From: Kribbella sp. NBC_01245
GTDB lineage: Bacteria > Actinomycetota > Actinomycetes > Propionibacteriales > Kribbellaceae
DNA length: 64,000 nucleotides
Direction: 5' to 3'
NCBI RefSeq assembly: GCF_036226525.1
Contig: NZ_CP108487.1
Coordinates: 806,001-870,000, forward strand
Position 1 is the stretch's first letter. Each line of letters opens with the position of its first letter. Of this stretch, positions 42,416 through 52,278 are shown one piece after another. The translations under genes were made by a program, and so were the position numbers. The notes below the pieces were generated by a model. It worked only from the letters and a program-made list of their open reading frames with translations, had not been told where the DNA came from and made no database searches.

Positions 42416-45400
42416 CTACCGAGGTAGATCGTGGAACTGGAGGAACTGCACCTCGGCGAGATTGGTGTTGCCGCCGTGTTCGTCGAGGATGCGGACCATC
42501 GGCACCGACGCGTGCTGCGGCAACGTGAACGAATACCACTGCTGGTCGCTCGTGACGCCGCTGATCGTGGCAAGCGTCTGCCAGGTGGCACCGCCGTCGG
42601 TCGATCCCTGCACCGTGGTGCCGTTGGCCCGGGCCGGGAAGGTCGCGCGTGGCCGTACCCGGACCGCGTCGAAGTCCACCAGAGAACCGTTGGTGGGCGT
42701 GACCGTCACCCATCCGTTCGCGCTGGTGGTGTCGGTCGCGGTGGAGACGTCGCCGTCGAACATGCGCCAGCCGTTGTCGGCCGTGGTTCCGGTGCCCGGC
42801 CATGCGGGCGTGGACGCGTTCACCCAGGCCCGGTCGACCGCGACGAGCTGGACGTGGTTGTTCCACAGCTCGAGCGTCGACCCATCGGTGGTCTGGTAGA
42901 CGGTCGCGCCCGGCTGACCATCGTCGGTCGTGTAGTCGACAGCGAATCGCAGCGCACGCCCGTAGCCGACGTTCTCAGGTAGCACCGCAGTGGCCCGCCA
43001 GTGCTGGTTGTCGCTGCTGGTGACGTTGGCGTTGACGCCTTCGATCGTGGCAGTGACGGCGCTCAGCGGCCTGGTGGCGACGAGGTCGAGGGTGACGGTG
43101 TCGCCGTTGATGGCCTTCGCAGGTTCCGGGTTACTGGAGGAGAGCGTTGCCGTCGAGATCGCCAGTGCCGTCTCCACGCGGACGCCGTGGATCCTTAGCT
43201 CGCTGAAGGACGAGAGCCCCGGGTACGCCGGATCGGTCGGCACACCGGGGTGGTCGACTTGCACCTTGAAGAACCGGAAGGTCTTTCCCTGTACGTCGTT
43301 GCGCACGGGGATCGTCTCCATCGCGAACCCCTGGGCGGTGGTATCGGTCGTCTCCCGCGAGGTCAGGAGCGTCCAAGTCGTACCGTCGTTCGAGCCGTAG
43401 ACGTTCGCCCCTTGCGACCGATTCCCGAAGTTGTAGCGGGCCTGCAGACCAAAGGCGTCCGCGCGGACCCGGAAGCCGGCACCGAAGTCCAGCGTGAAGG
43501 GTGCCCGGAGGTCGCCTGAGAACGTATTGATGTCGTCGTCGATCAGGTTCGCCGGTGCCGTGGCGGACAGCGTCGTGGTGACCAGGCCCGGGTACTTGAG
43601 AGAACCGTCAGCGAGCTGCGGGTTCAGGAGCTGCAGGTTCTTCACCGCGTCCTGCAGCGTGACGAGACCGGCGAGGAAGGTGCCGTCGTCGGCCGTGTCA
43701 ACTGATGCCTCGACCGCGGCTCGAGTGGCGTTGAGCCGGTCGAGCGTCGCCTTGACGTACGTCGCGTCGGGGTCGAATCCCTCGAGCGCGGCACTGACAG
43801 CGTGCTGGCGGTTGGGGGCGACCACGACGGCGACGTTGAGCACCGTATTCGTCGTACCGTCGGATGCCACGACGTACGTCTGATGCCTGCGGACCTGATC
43901 ACTCGTGGGCGTCCACGTCAGTGTGCCCGCTGCTGGGTCGAGCGTCGCACCGTCAGGCAGCGACTGGGCCTCGTAGGTCACGGTCTCACCCGGCTTGTCG
44001 GTTGCGGCGAGCGACCGCGACAGGGAGGCGCCGGCAACGCCGATGAGCGTGACGCGCTGCCCTTGGGGGAATGACGGCGGGGTGAGCTGTGCCTTCGCTT
44101 GGAGGTTGACGTGGTCGATGTCGACGCTGACCTTCGATGAGCCGACGACTGTGTAGTACGCCAGGTTCTCGCCGCCGGTGCTGCCCGGAAGTACGGCGTA
44201 GTCCATGTCGTACGTCAGATAGCGCCACTGGCCGTGGGTGTCGGGCAGCGTCAGGGAGTGGTAGGGGGCGAGGGACCGGTCCTTCCTGATCTGAAGCGTC
44301 GACCTGCCGTTGGTGCGGATCCGGATCCCGACCGGGCTGTATCCGTTCCGGTTGTCGTAGAGCAGGGTCCGGATGGCGATCGTGGTGCCGTTGTTGCCTG
44401 AGGCATGCATTCGGACGAAGCCGAGGTCCGGCTCGCGCAGCACTGCCGAGCGGTCGTCGAACGCGAGGCTGCGGTTCTCGACCTGGACCAGCGCGTTGGT
44501 CTGCGGGGGACGGGCCTGTCCAGCGACGGCCGGCGGCAGCGAGAGCCAGTAGTCCGGGTTGTAGTCGGGGTTGCTGTTCCAGAAGTTGTACGCCGAGGTG
44601 CCCCAGTGGAACTTCGGTCCGTCAGCCTGTCGGCGCATTTGCGCGACGCTGGGCGCTTGCCTCTCGACGTCGACCCCGAGGGCGTACTTGTAGACGTCGT
44701 ACAGCTCGTCGCTCGGTTCGAACTGCCGGCCGCGATAAGCCTCGGACAACTTGCCGCGCCTGCCCGTGGTGTCGATCCAGGGAACGTTCTTGCCCATCAT
44801 GTAAGCGAAGAACGCCTCGGCCCCCGCGAGGAGCCGGTTGTCGCGGAACCGGTACGGCGATACGGCGTTGCTCCGGGTCGACACGGTCCCGTTCACCGGG
44901 TCGAGCCGGGTGCCCTGCACCGTGAGCATCCGGGCCGTCGTGGTCAACGCGTTGACGCCGTCCCACGCGTGCGCCTGGTCGCGCCCCATCTCCTGGACCT
45001 GCACGAAGGAGTAGCCGAAGGGGTTCAGCGGGTCGCCCTTGTCGATCCGCCGGATGTACGACGCCAGCGCGCCGCTGGTGTGATGGTTCGGGCTGGTGGA
45101 GTTGACCGAGAACCACTCGACCCCCTCGCGGTATCGCGGGAGATTGTCGGTGAAGATGTAACCGGCCAGCGCGCCGACGTTCGCGTAGGCCTGCTGGTTC
45201 ATGAAGTAGCCGTTGTGGTAAAGGAAGGTGTCAGTCAGCGGTACGACGAGGTTCGTGGTGAGGTTGGTGGTGTCCGAGTCGTGCCACGCGACGTCGTACC
45301 CGGACTCACCGGGGTTGACGCTCGAGTAGCGGATGAGCTCGGCGGCCGCCAGCAAGCGCATCAACGGGATAGGGCTGTGGATGCGGGCATCGGGGTACAC

Positions 45401-45877
45401 CGCGTACTTCGCCGGAGCCATGTGGCTCCAGATGCGGACGATCCGCAGGCCGTTCTCCCGGTGGACGGGATCGCCGGTGATGACATACAGGATTGCCTGG
45501 GTGTAGGCGGCGAACGCGTCCTCGATGAACTTCGACTGGATCGCCTGCGAGTTGAACGCGTCATTGGCCGGCAGATCGGTCTGGGCTCCGGCGTTGGCGG
45601 AGCGAACGGTCCGCGACGCGAACCTGGTCTCGATCATCGCCGCGTAGTAGGACGCCCAGGGCTCGACACCGGCGAGCACCTGCTGACGCGCGTTTACCAG
45701 GCTTTGCGCGCTCACGCCGATGCCCGGATGGACGAAACCCGCGCTACTGGTGACCTGGTTCAGCACCACCGTCGGGTAGGGACCTTGCTGCGCCGCGTCG
45801 GCCGAAGGCGAGACGGCGATGAGGCTGGCCAAGGCTGACACAGTTGCCAGCCATCTCATTGGGGTCTGTAATCGCAT
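42416..45877 (-). CDS. secreted multidomain alginate-lyase-like protein with F5/8-type modules
   Basis: 1153 residues with a Sec signal (MRLQTPMRWLATVSALASLIAVSPSADA). An alpha/alpha-toroid lyase domain (about 45-440: FVHPGIGVSAQSLVNARQQV, YHNGYFMNQQAYANVGAL, QEMGRDQAHAWDGVNAL), then a carbohydrate-binding beta-sandwich (RTLLYDNRNGYSPVGIRIR), a putative Ig region (YEAQSLPDGATLDPAAGTLTWTP), an alpha-helical FIVAR-like segment, and two F5/8 type C-like modules (ANLIDDDINTFSGD and NGWRMFDGDVSTAT). ATG at 45877 has GGAG. Follows the GH36 gene by 11 bp in the same operon. Confidence 0.85.
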   Translation of the reverse strand: MRLQTPMRWLATVSALASLIAVSPSADAAQQGPYPTVVLNQVTSSAGFVHPGIGVSAQSLVNARQQVLAGVEPWASYYAAMIETRFASRTVRSANAGAQTDLPANDAFNSQAIQSKFIEDAFAAYTQAILYVITGDPVHRENGLRIVRIWSHMAPAKYAVYPDARIHSPIPLMRLLAAAELIRYSSVNPGESGYDVAWHDSDTTNLTTNLVVPLTDTFLYHNGYFMNQQAYANVGALAGYIFTDNLPRYREGVEWFSVNSTSPNHHTSGALASYIRRIDKGDPLNPFGYSFVQVQEMGRDQAHAWDGVNALTTTARMLTVQGTRLDPVNGTVSTRSNAVSPYRFRDNRLLAGAEAFFAYMMGKNVPWIDTTGRRGKLSEAYRGRQFEPSDELYDVYKYALGVDVERQAPSVAQMRRQADGPKFHWGTSAYNFWNSNPDYNPDYWLSLPPAVAGQARPPQTNALVQVENRSLAFDDRSAVLREPDLGFVRMHASGNNGTTIAIRTLLYDNRNGYSPVGIRIRTNGRSTLQIRKDRSLAPYHSLTLPDTHGQWRYLTYDMDYAVLPGSTGGENLAYYTVVGSSKVSVDIDHVNLQAKAQLTPPSFPQGQRVTLIGVAGASLSRSLAATDKPGETVTYEAQSLPDGATLDPAAGTLTWTPTSDQVRRHQTYVVASDGTTNTVLNVAVVVAPNRQHAVSAALEGFDPDATYVKATLDRLNATRAAVEASVDTADDGTFLAGLVTLQDAVKNLQLLNPQLADGSLKYPGLVTTTLSATAPANLIDDDINTFSGDLRAPFTLDFGAGFRVRADAFGLQARYNFGNRSQGANVYGSNDGTTWTLLTSRETTDTTAQGFAMETIPVRNDVQGKTFRFFKVQVDHPGVPTDPAYPGLSSFSELRIHGVRVETALAISTATLSSSNPEPAKAINGDTVTLDLVATRPLSAVTATIEGVNANVTSSDNQHWRATAVLPENVGYGRALRFAVDYTTDDGQPGATVYQTTDGSTLELWNNHVQLVAVDRAWVNASTPAWPGTGTTADNGWRMFDGDVSTATDTTSANGWVTVTPTNGSLVDFDAVRVRPRATFPARANGTTVQGSTDGGATWQTLATISGVTSDQQWYSFTLPQHASVPMVRILDEHGGNTNLAEVQFLQFHDLPR

Positions 45878-45888
45878 GAAAACTCCAA

Positions 45889-47988
45889 TCAATAAAGGCG
45901 GAGGAGTCGTGCCGAGTGACTTGCGGGAAGGGCGATCTCGAGTGCGTGTTCTCCCCGTGCGTTCGTGACGACGTCGACGATCTCGCCGCCCCAGCGCGGG
46001 TAGAGCACCTCGACTTCCCGAGCCGCATCGAGGGGAAGGGTGAGCTTGGCGTCGCCATCGCGCCGCCAGACGGCCAGGAGCAGCTCATCGCCGGTACGAC
46101 GGCCGACCGCGATCCACTCGTCGCGCCAGGCGGGGAGGCCGAGCGGCCACCACGGCGTACCGGTTGACACCGTGGAGCGCAGTTCGCGGTAGGTGCTGAG
46201 GGCTTCGCGCACAACCGCTCGCTGGGCCGTTGACAGGGTGTCGATCCGGCCGGCCAGGTGAACGCGGAACAAGAGGCTGGTGATGAGGGAGAACGCGAGT
46301 TCCTCATCCGACATGGATCCGTCTACGGATGCCCAGACGCCGGCCTGTTCCGGGGTGATCGCCAGTGGCGAGGCGGCGACGATGGGCGGCATCAGCCGGA
46401 AGTTCTGCTGGTCGGTCAGCGACTGGATCGGGAAGACCGCGCCTGACGCTCCATCCGTCCGGCTTCCGCCCGCCGAACACCCCTCGACCGTCAACCCGGG
46501 ATGGCGATCCATCAGCTCGCTCACCCAGGCCAGGTACGCACGATTGTGCTCGAGCAATCCGGCACCGATGCTGCCGCCCACGTCCGTTCCCGCGCCGATA
46601 TCGATGTTGTAGTCGAGCTTCAAGTACGCAAGGCCGAACTCGGCCATCAGCCGATCGACCACGCCGTCCAGGTGCGCCTTTGCGGCGGGATGACGGAGGT
46701 CGAGCTGGTGCCGGCCCCACTCGGTCAGCCGCTGTCCGTCCCGCTGGAAGAACGCCGCATCGGGCAGTGAGCGCGCGATCGGACTCCGTACGCCGACGAC
46801 CTCCGGCTCCAGCCATAGCCCGGGTCGCAGTCCGGCCGCCCGGATCCGGTTGATCAGCGCGCCGAGACCACCGTCCGGGAAGCGGTTGACGGATGGCGTC
46901 CACTCGCCGACCGCGTCCCACCAGCCGCCACCCTCATCGTCGTACCAGCCGGCGTCGATACAGAACACTTCCGCACCGAGCTCGGCGGCCGCCTCGATCA
47001 GCGGCAACTCGCGCTCGGTCGTCGGATCGGCCATCAGCCCGTTGAGGAAGTCGTTGTAGATGATCGGTGCCTGCGTGGTGTCGGCATGCGGGCGGCGGAT
47101 CCGGCGGCGGTGCGCGGTGAGGGCTGCCACTACGCCTTCGAGGTCGTTGCCGAGGACAACGGTCGCCGGGACGGTCCGGAAGGTCTCGCCCGGTTCCAGG
47201 CGCTGCGACCACTGGTGCTCGGCGGCTGTCGGCCCAGAAGCGGTGAGATAGACCGCGTCGTACCGATCGCCGAGTTCGTAGTGCCAGGCGCCGTTGTGCT
47301 CGATCTGCCAGCCGAGCAACCGGCCCGTGCGTTGATCCTCCAGCAGCCCCATCGGTAGCCGTTCGGAGGTCGACCAGCTGCCGGTGCTCGTCACAGCGAT
47401 GCGGTTCTTGGACCCGGTCTGGTCGTAGGCGACCATGCCGACGTCGTACAGACCGAGCTCGGCCAGCGACGCGGAACGCCAGCGGAACTCACCACTCCAA
47501 GGGTTCGCGGCCTGCCACAACGCCAGCTCGTCCTCCCACCGCCGGTCCTGGCCAAGGCCCGACAGGGTGAAACTCGAGACATAGTCCAGTACGACGCTGC
47601 CGGTCGTCGCGCTGACCTCCGCCCAGGTGTGGAGAGCGGGTACGCCGTTCGCGATCGAGTAGTGGACCTTCACCTCGAGGCCGTGGTCCCGGTCGGCGAG
47701 ATCGAGCAGCAACCGATGGACTCCGTCATCCACGTGTTGCTGCCAGGTGACCAGCCGGAGGCCAAGCCCTGCCAATCCATCGACGTGGCGCTTGCCCGAC
47801 GTACCGTGCCGTCCGCCGCCGGCCAGAGCGACCTCGACAACGGGCAGGGCGGAGCGTAGGAGGGTGCCTGGATCAGGGTCCTGGTCGCCGGGAATCGTCA
47901 AGGCGAGCAGGCGTGGCGGCTCGTGCTCGCCATGGGCGATGTGCAGGCGCAGGCCGTCGTTGCCCCATTGAAAGATCGGCACATTCAT
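45889..47988 (-). CDS. GH36 alpha-galactosidase
   Basis: 699 residues, typical size. Releases alpha-linked galactose from oligosaccharides. The barrel has FCIDAGWYDDEGGGWWDAVGEW, RPGLWLEPEVV, the nucleophile in LKLDYN (Asp about 459) and the acid/base in CSAGGSRTDG (Asp about 512). No signal peptide, so it acts on imported oligomers. It leads a two-gene operon with the large lyase and is divergent from a LacI gene across 74 bp that contain the dyad at 48022-48033. Confidence 0.93.
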   Translation of the reverse strand: MNVPIFQWGNDGLRLHIAHGEHEPPRLLALTIPGDQDPDPGTLLRSALPVVEVALAGGGRHGTSGKRHVDGLAGLGLRLVTWQQHVDDGVHRLLLDLADRDHGLEVKVHYSIANGVPALHTWAEVSATTGSVVLDYVSSFTLSGLGQDRRWEDELALWQAANPWSGEFRWRSASLAELGLYDVGMVAYDQTGSKNRIAVTSTGSWSTSERLPMGLLEDQRTGRLLGWQIEHNGAWHYELGDRYDAVYLTASGPTAAEHQWSQRLEPGETFRTVPATVVLGNDLEGVVAALTAHRRRIRRPHADTTQAPIIYNDFLNGLMADPTTERELPLIEAAAELGAEVFCIDAGWYDDEGGGWWDAVGEWTPSVNRFPDGGLGALINRIRAAGLRPGLWLEPEVVGVRSPIARSLPDAAFFQRDGQRLTEWGRHQLDLRHPAAKAHLDGVVDRLMAEFGLAYLKLDYNIDIGAGTDVGGSIGAGLLEHNRAYLAWVSELMDRHPGLTVEGCSAGGSRTDGASGAVFPIQSLTDQQNFRLMPPIVAASPLAITPEQAGVWASVDGSMSDEELAFSLITSLLFRVHLAGRIDTLSTAQRAVVREALSTYRELRSTVSTGTPWWPLGLPAWRDEWIAVGRRTGDELLLAVWRRDGDAKLTLPLDAAREVEVLYPRWGGEIVDVVTNARGEHALEIALPASHSARLLRLY

Positions 47989-48021
47989 GTCGCGACCGCC
48001 TCGCCGAGGCAGGTATCGAGC

Positions 48022-48033
48022 CGGAAGCTTCCG
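48022..48033. promoter_or_regulatory. perfect 12-bp palindrome CGGAAGCTTCCG
   Basis: Perfect dyad in the 74-bp gap between the divergent GH36 and LacI genes, 34 bp before the GH36 ATG. Similar to CGAAACTTTCCG at 53411-53422 (9 of 12 bases). Likely a LacI-family operator for both genes. Confidence 0.65.
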
Positions 48034-48062
48034 CTAGGGGAGGAAATCGCTATCATCCCTTC

Positions 48063-49094
48063 ATGGCAACGAATTCGCGGACCAAGCGCGCACCCGTTCT
48101 CGACGATGTCGCGCGGCTTGCGGGTGTCTCGGTGCCAACCGTCTCGCGGGTGCTGACCGGGTCGAAACCGGTCAGCCCGGAGGTCGAGCAGCGGGTGCGG
48201 CGCGCCATCGACAAGATCGGCTACCGGCCGAACGGCGCCGCCCGCATGCTCGTCTCGGGCCGGCGGTCGCTGGTCTCGGTCATCGCCGGAGGTACCGCGA
48301 GCTACGGTTACGCGAGAACGATCGAGGGCATCGAGCACGCCGCCCGGAAGGCGTCGATGGACGTCGGGATCACGGTGATCGACTCCGCCAGGCCCGAGGC
48401 GGTGGCGGCGACGATCGACCAGGTGCTCGTGCAGCCGGTGGCGGGCACGATCATTCTCGAGTTCGACCGGCCTGGGCTGGCCGTGATCGAGGCGATGCCG
48501 GCCGGCGTTCCGACCGTGGTCGCGGGTGGCGGTTCGCGCCGTACCGGTCCGCGGGCGTATGCGTTGATCGATGAGCGAGCGGGTGGGCGTGAGGTCACGT
48601 CGTACCTGCTGAGTCTGGGCCACAAGACCGTGCATCACGTCGCCGGTCCAACGATGGGGAAGCACTCCGGTCGCACCGACGGCTGGCGGGCTGCCCTCAA
48701 GGCGGCCGGGGCCAAGGTCCCCGAGATCATGCACGCCACCTGGGAGCCGCGCAGCGGATATGCCTGCGGGGAGCAGATCGCCAGACGGCGCGATGTGACC
48801 GCCGTGCTGTGCGGCAGTGACGACATCGCCGCGGGCGTCCTCCGGGCCTTGCTGGACATCCAGGTCCGGGTGCCCGAGGACATATCGGTCGCGGGCTTCG
48901 ACGACCAGCCGTACGTCGAGATGCTGCGTCCCGCGCTCACCACCGTCCGGCAGGACTTCAACGACCTCGGCGCTCGCTCGTTCGACGCGTTGGCCCGCCT
49001 TCTGGCCGGTGTCCGGGACGTTCCGACCTCCGTCGCCACGCCGTCCCTCGTCATCCGTGAGTCCACGGCCGCCGTGCGGGCGCGCCGCCGGTGA
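48063..49094 (+). CDS. LacI-family regulator
   Basis: 343 residues. VLDDVARLAGVSVPTVSRVLTGSKPVSPEVEQRV is the HTH, followed by hinge YRPNGAARMLVSGRR and the sugar-binding domain (SVIAGGTASYGYARTIEGI, VLCGSDDIAAGVLRALLD, ISVAGFDDQPYVEMLRPALTTV). ATG at 48063 has GGGGAGGAAA at 48037-48046. Divergent from the GH36 operon. The start of the next hydrolase overlaps its stop by four bases. Confidence 0.93.
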   Translation: MATNSRTKRAPVLDDVARLAGVSVPTVSRVLTGSKPVSPEVEQRVRRAIDKIGYRPNGAARMLVSGRRSLVSVIAGGTASYGYARTIEGIEHAARKASMDVGITVIDSARPEAVAATIDQVLVQPVAGTIILEFDRPGLAVIEAMPAGVPTVVAGGGSRRTGPRAYALIDERAGGREVTSYLLSLGHKTVHHVAGPTMGKHSGRTDGWRAALKAAGAKVPEIMHATWEPRSGYACGEQIARRRDVTAVLCGSDDIAAGVLRALLDIQVRVPEDISVAGFDDQPYVEMLRPALTTVRQDFNDLGARSFDALARLLAGVRDVPTSVATPSLVIRESTAAVRARRR

Positions 49095-49822
49095 CGTTGA
49101 TGGGTAGGTCACGACTTCTCCTTGTTCACGGTTGGGGAGCGGATCGCCGGTCATGGGACGACATCGCCGAACTGGTGGCGCCGTGGGCCGACGTGCTCGC
49201 CCCTGATCTCGCGGGCCATGGCGAGGCCCCGGCCGCGAGCGGCCTGACGATCGATCAACTCGCCGACGACCTGGCAGAGCTCGTCGCGGATGGTGGCCCA
49301 GTTGTTGCCGTGGGCCACTCGATGGGCGGGCAGGTCGTCGTATCGCTCGCGGCTCGCTATCCCGAACTGGTGCAGGCGATTGTCGTCATCGATCCGGCGT
49401 ACGGCGCCGACGAGGCCGAGATCGCGCACAGTCCCGACGTACTGGCGGATCTGCGGCGGCGCGGGACCGAGGCAGGCGTCGAGTTCGTCGATCGGGCGCT
49501 GGCCGGCAACGCCCTCCATGAAGAGGTTCGGGCACAGATGTCGCGGACACCGGGTTCTGTGCTGGCAGACCTCTTCGAGTCGATGTACCTGGCGCCGGGC
49601 AGCATCGGTGCGCGGGCCGCGACGAGGGCGTTCCAGCCGAGGCTGACCCAGCCGTGCCTCAGTCTCTACTCGACCGAGTCCGCCGCGGACTTCGCCCGCT
49701 CGCTCACCTGGCCGGCCGGCTCCGCCATCGAAGTCTGGCCCGGCGCCACCCATTACCTCCACCAGCAGTACCCGCGTCGCTTCGCGGAGCTGCTCAGGCG
49801 TCAGCGGTTGGCCGAGAGGTAG
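49091..49822 (+). CDS. alpha/beta-fold hydrolase coupled to LacI
   Basis: 243 residues. LLLVHGWGADRRSW oxyanion region, GHSMGGQ nucleophile elbow (Ser about 79), and late His in WPGATHYLHQQYP. The GTG at 49091 overlaps the LacI stop (GTGA); an ATG at 49100 is also possible. Role in the polysaccharide region is unclear; an ester group on the glycan or a lactone are possible targets. The 3' end overlaps the convergent ABC-binding-protein gene by 22 bp. Confidence 0.85.
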   Translation: MTLMGRSRLLLVHGWGADRRSWDDIAELVAPWADVLAPDLAGHGEAPAASGLTIDQLADDLAELVADGGPVVAVGHSMGGQVVVSLAARYPELVQAIVVIDPAYGADEAEIAHSPDVLADLRRRGTEAGVEFVDRALAGNALHEEVRAQMSRTPGSVLADLFESMYLAPGSIGARAATRAFQPRLTQPCLSLYSTESAADFARSLTWPAGSAIEVWPGATHYLHQQYPRRFAELLRRQRLAER

Positions 49823-51360
49823 GCGTTGGCCTGTTTTTCCATCTCGGCCTGGACCTTGTCGAGACCGGCCGACGAAACAGCCTTTTTCAGCTTGTCGAGG
49901 CCGGCGTCGACGTCCACCGCGCCGAAGAACAACGGGTTCCCGTACTGCGTGAAGGCCTGCGAGATCTGCGCGTCCTCGCGCTTCACCGGGGTGACGTCGG
50001 GGATGAAGCCCGCGAAGGTGTCGACGGTGAAGTTGTCGTAGTCCTGCGCCCAGGTGAACCAGTCGGCCTCGGACTCCGTCATCTGCGCCGACCGCCGCTC
50101 GAGCGAGGTCCGCCAGCAGAGCGCGAAGCCGGGGAACGCGTACGTGCTCAGCGGCTCGAACTTGTCCTCGCCGACCGGCTTCCAGTCCTTGCCCTCGACC
50201 CCGTACGAGATGAGGTCGTGGTTCGCCTTGATCGACAGCCAGTCCTCGAGCTGCATCGCCCGCTCGTTGCTGGCGCCCTTGGCGTTCAGGACGGTGAAGT
50301 TGTCGGACTGGAAGGTCTGGTTCGGCTTGGCGGACTTGCCACCCTTCAGCGGGATGACGTTCGCCAGCTTGGCCGCCGGCACGGCCTTCAGCAGACCCGG
50401 CAGCAGGGTCGTGGTCGACAGGCCGTCCGTGGTCGCCCACGCACTGGCGGTCTGGCCGTTGGTGAACAGGCCCTTGGACGTCGCCGCGTCCGCGTTCAGC
50501 GCGTCGCGGTTGATGATGCCGTCCTGGTAGTACTTCCGGATCGTCCGCAGCGCGTCGACCACACCAGGCTCCTCCCAGAACGGGATCGGCCGGGAACTGC
50601 CGGTCGTCTTCGCGTCCGCGGCCAGGAAGAACGGCATCGAGTTGCCGCTGAAGCTCTGCCCGATCCGGGTCGGGTTCTCCCACGCGTGCGCGTTGAACAT
50701 CGCGACCGGGCCGGGCACGCAGGTCAGGTTCGACTGGTTCTGGCTGAGCGCGATCGGGACGATCTTCGAGTCGCGCTGCTTGACGTCGTACCAGAACTTC
50801 TCCAGCGCGGCGTAGTCGCTGATCTCGCTGGTGCCGTACTTGTCGGCCAGGTCCTGGCGAATGGCGAAGTGGTGGATCCGGCCCGCGCTGTTGACCTGCG
50901 GGATGCCCCACAACTTGCCGTTCCACTTGTTCAGCTGGAGCAGCTTGTCGTTCAGCGTCTTCTTCAGGTTCGGGTACTTGTCGATCAGCGGCCCGACGTC
51001 GACGAGGGACCCGCTGCCGGCCAGCTGCGACATGTTCAGCCAGCGCGCCTGCAGAGCGGTGTCGAAGTTCTCGCCGGCGGTGAATTTCAGAAGTGCCTGA
51101 TCGCCGTAGTTGGTCCAGTTGATGAACTGCGGCGCGATCGTGAAGCCGAGGTCCTCCTGCAGCTTCTTGTTGACGGCGGTTAGTACGGCGTCCCAGCCGT
51201 CCGGCACGGCTCCGGGGAGCAGGAGCTTCAGGCCGTCGGCGCTGCCGCCAGAGGCCTGACCTCCATCGCTACAAGCGGTGAGGCCGAACAGAGCGGCCAG
51301 CGAGACGCCACCGCTGGCAGCCAAGAAGCCGCGTCGGGACAAGGAATGTGGTGCGGACAT
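49801..51360 (-). CDS. LplA/YtcQ-type sugar ABC substrate-binding lipoprotein
   Basis: 519 residues. A twin-arginine lipoprotein signal SRRGFLAASGGVSLAALFGLTACSDGG with lipobox LTAC. The long form with HHFAIRQDLADKYGTSEISDYAALEKF and the two-lobed extracellular binding fold is typical of the LplA/YtcQ group that carries oligosaccharides. Third gene of the operon after two permeases. No ABC ATPase is present, so a shared ATPase such as MsiK probably energises it (inference). Confidence 0.9.
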   Translation of the reverse strand: MSAPHSLSRRGFLAASGGVSLAALFGLTACSDGGQASGGSADGLKLLLPGAVPDGWDAVLTAVNKKLQEDLGFTIAPQFINWTNYGDQALLKFTAGENFDTALQARWLNMSQLAGSGSLVDVGPLIDKYPNLKKTLNDKLLQLNKWNGKLWGIPQVNSAGRIHHFAIRQDLADKYGTSEISDYAALEKFWYDVKQRDSKIVPIALSQNQSNLTCVPGPVAMFNAHAWENPTRIGQSFSGNSMPFFLAADAKTTGSSRPIPFWEEPGVVDALRTIRKYYQDGIINRDALNADAATSKGLFTNGQTASAWATTDGLSTTTLLPGLLKAVPAAKLANVIPLKGGKSAKPNQTFQSDNFTVLNAKGASNERAMQLEDWLSIKANHDLISYGVEGKDWKPVGEDKFEPLSTYAFPGFALCWRTSLERRSAQMTESEADWFTWAQDYDNFTVDTFAGFIPDVTPVKREDAQISQAFTQYGNPLFFGAVDVDAGLDKLKKAVSSAGLDKVQAEMEKQANAYLSANR

Positions 51361-51396
51361 GGAGAGCTCCTGCTTTGTGAAAGATGGGGTACTCGG

Positions 51397-52278
51397 TCAG
51401 CCTTTGGTGGCGCCGAGAGTGAGGCCTTTGACGAAGTAGCGCTGCGCGAACGGGTACGCGAGCAGGATCGGGCCGATGGTGACGGCCGTGAGCGCGAGCC
51501 GGATCTGGTAGACCGGCGCTGCCTGGGCGGTGGTCTGCGGCAGCGTCGCCGCGTTCGTGACACTGGAGATCAGGTTCTGCAGCAGCAGCTGCAGGGGGTA
51601 CTTGTCCGGCTCCGAGATGAACAAGAGCGCGTGGAACCACTCGTTCCAGTAGGTGACGGCGTAGAAGAGCCCGATCACCGCGAGGATCGGCTTCGACAAC
51701 GGCAGCGCGATCTGGAAGAAGATGCGCAGCTCGCTCGCGCCATCGACCCGGGCCGACTCGAGGATCTCCTCGGGGAGCTGGCGGAAGAAGCTGACCTGGA
51801 TGAACACCAGGAACGGCGCGACGACCATCGGCAGGATGACCGCGTACAAGCTGTTCTGGAGTTTCAGGTACTGCGTCACGAGTAGGTAGAGCGGGACGAG
51901 TCCGCCGGTGAACAGCATCGGGATGTACGTGAAGATCGCCAGCGGCTTGCTGAGGTACGGCAGCCGCCGGGCGATCACCCACGCGATCCCGGACGTCGCC
52001 GCGAGCGAGAGCGCCGTACCGACGATGGTGATGAACGCGCTGGTGCGGTAGGCGCTGAGCACCGCCGGCCCGGTGAAGATGGTCTGGTAGGCGTCGAGTG
52101 AGAACGGCTTGGGGAACAGGCTGTAGCCGCTGACCGAGAGCTTCGACTCGTCGGTGAACGAGCCCGCGATGATCATCCAGAACGGAACCAGGCAAACGAT
52201 CGCGAACGCGGCCACGCCGATCACGCTGATCACGGTGAACGGGTCGACGGAACGCCGTCGTACTGAGGTGCTGCTCAT
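51397..52278 (-). CDS. sugar ABC permease, LplC/YtcP type
   Basis: 293 residues, six membrane segments (VISVIGVAAFAIVCLVPFWMI, IFTYIPMLFTGGLVPLYLLV). EAA loop EEILESARVDGASELRIFFQIALPLSKP. ATG overlaps the other permease stop by four bases. Ends with FAQRYFVKGLTLGATKG, typical of this family. Confidence 0.93.
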   Translation of the reverse strand: MSSTSVRRRSVDPFTVISVIGVAAFAIVCLVPFWMIIAGSFTDESKLSVSGYSLFPKPFSLDAYQTIFTGPAVLSAYRTSAFITIVGTALSLAATSGIAWVIARRLPYLSKPLAIFTYIPMLFTGGLVPLYLLVTQYLKLQNSLYAVILPMVVAPFLVFIQVSFFRQLPEEILESARVDGASELRIFFQIALPLSKPILAVIGLFYAVTYWNEWFHALLFISEPDKYPLQLLLQNLISSVTNAATLPQTTAQAAPVYQIRLALTAVTIGPILLAYPFAQRYFVKGLTLGATKG

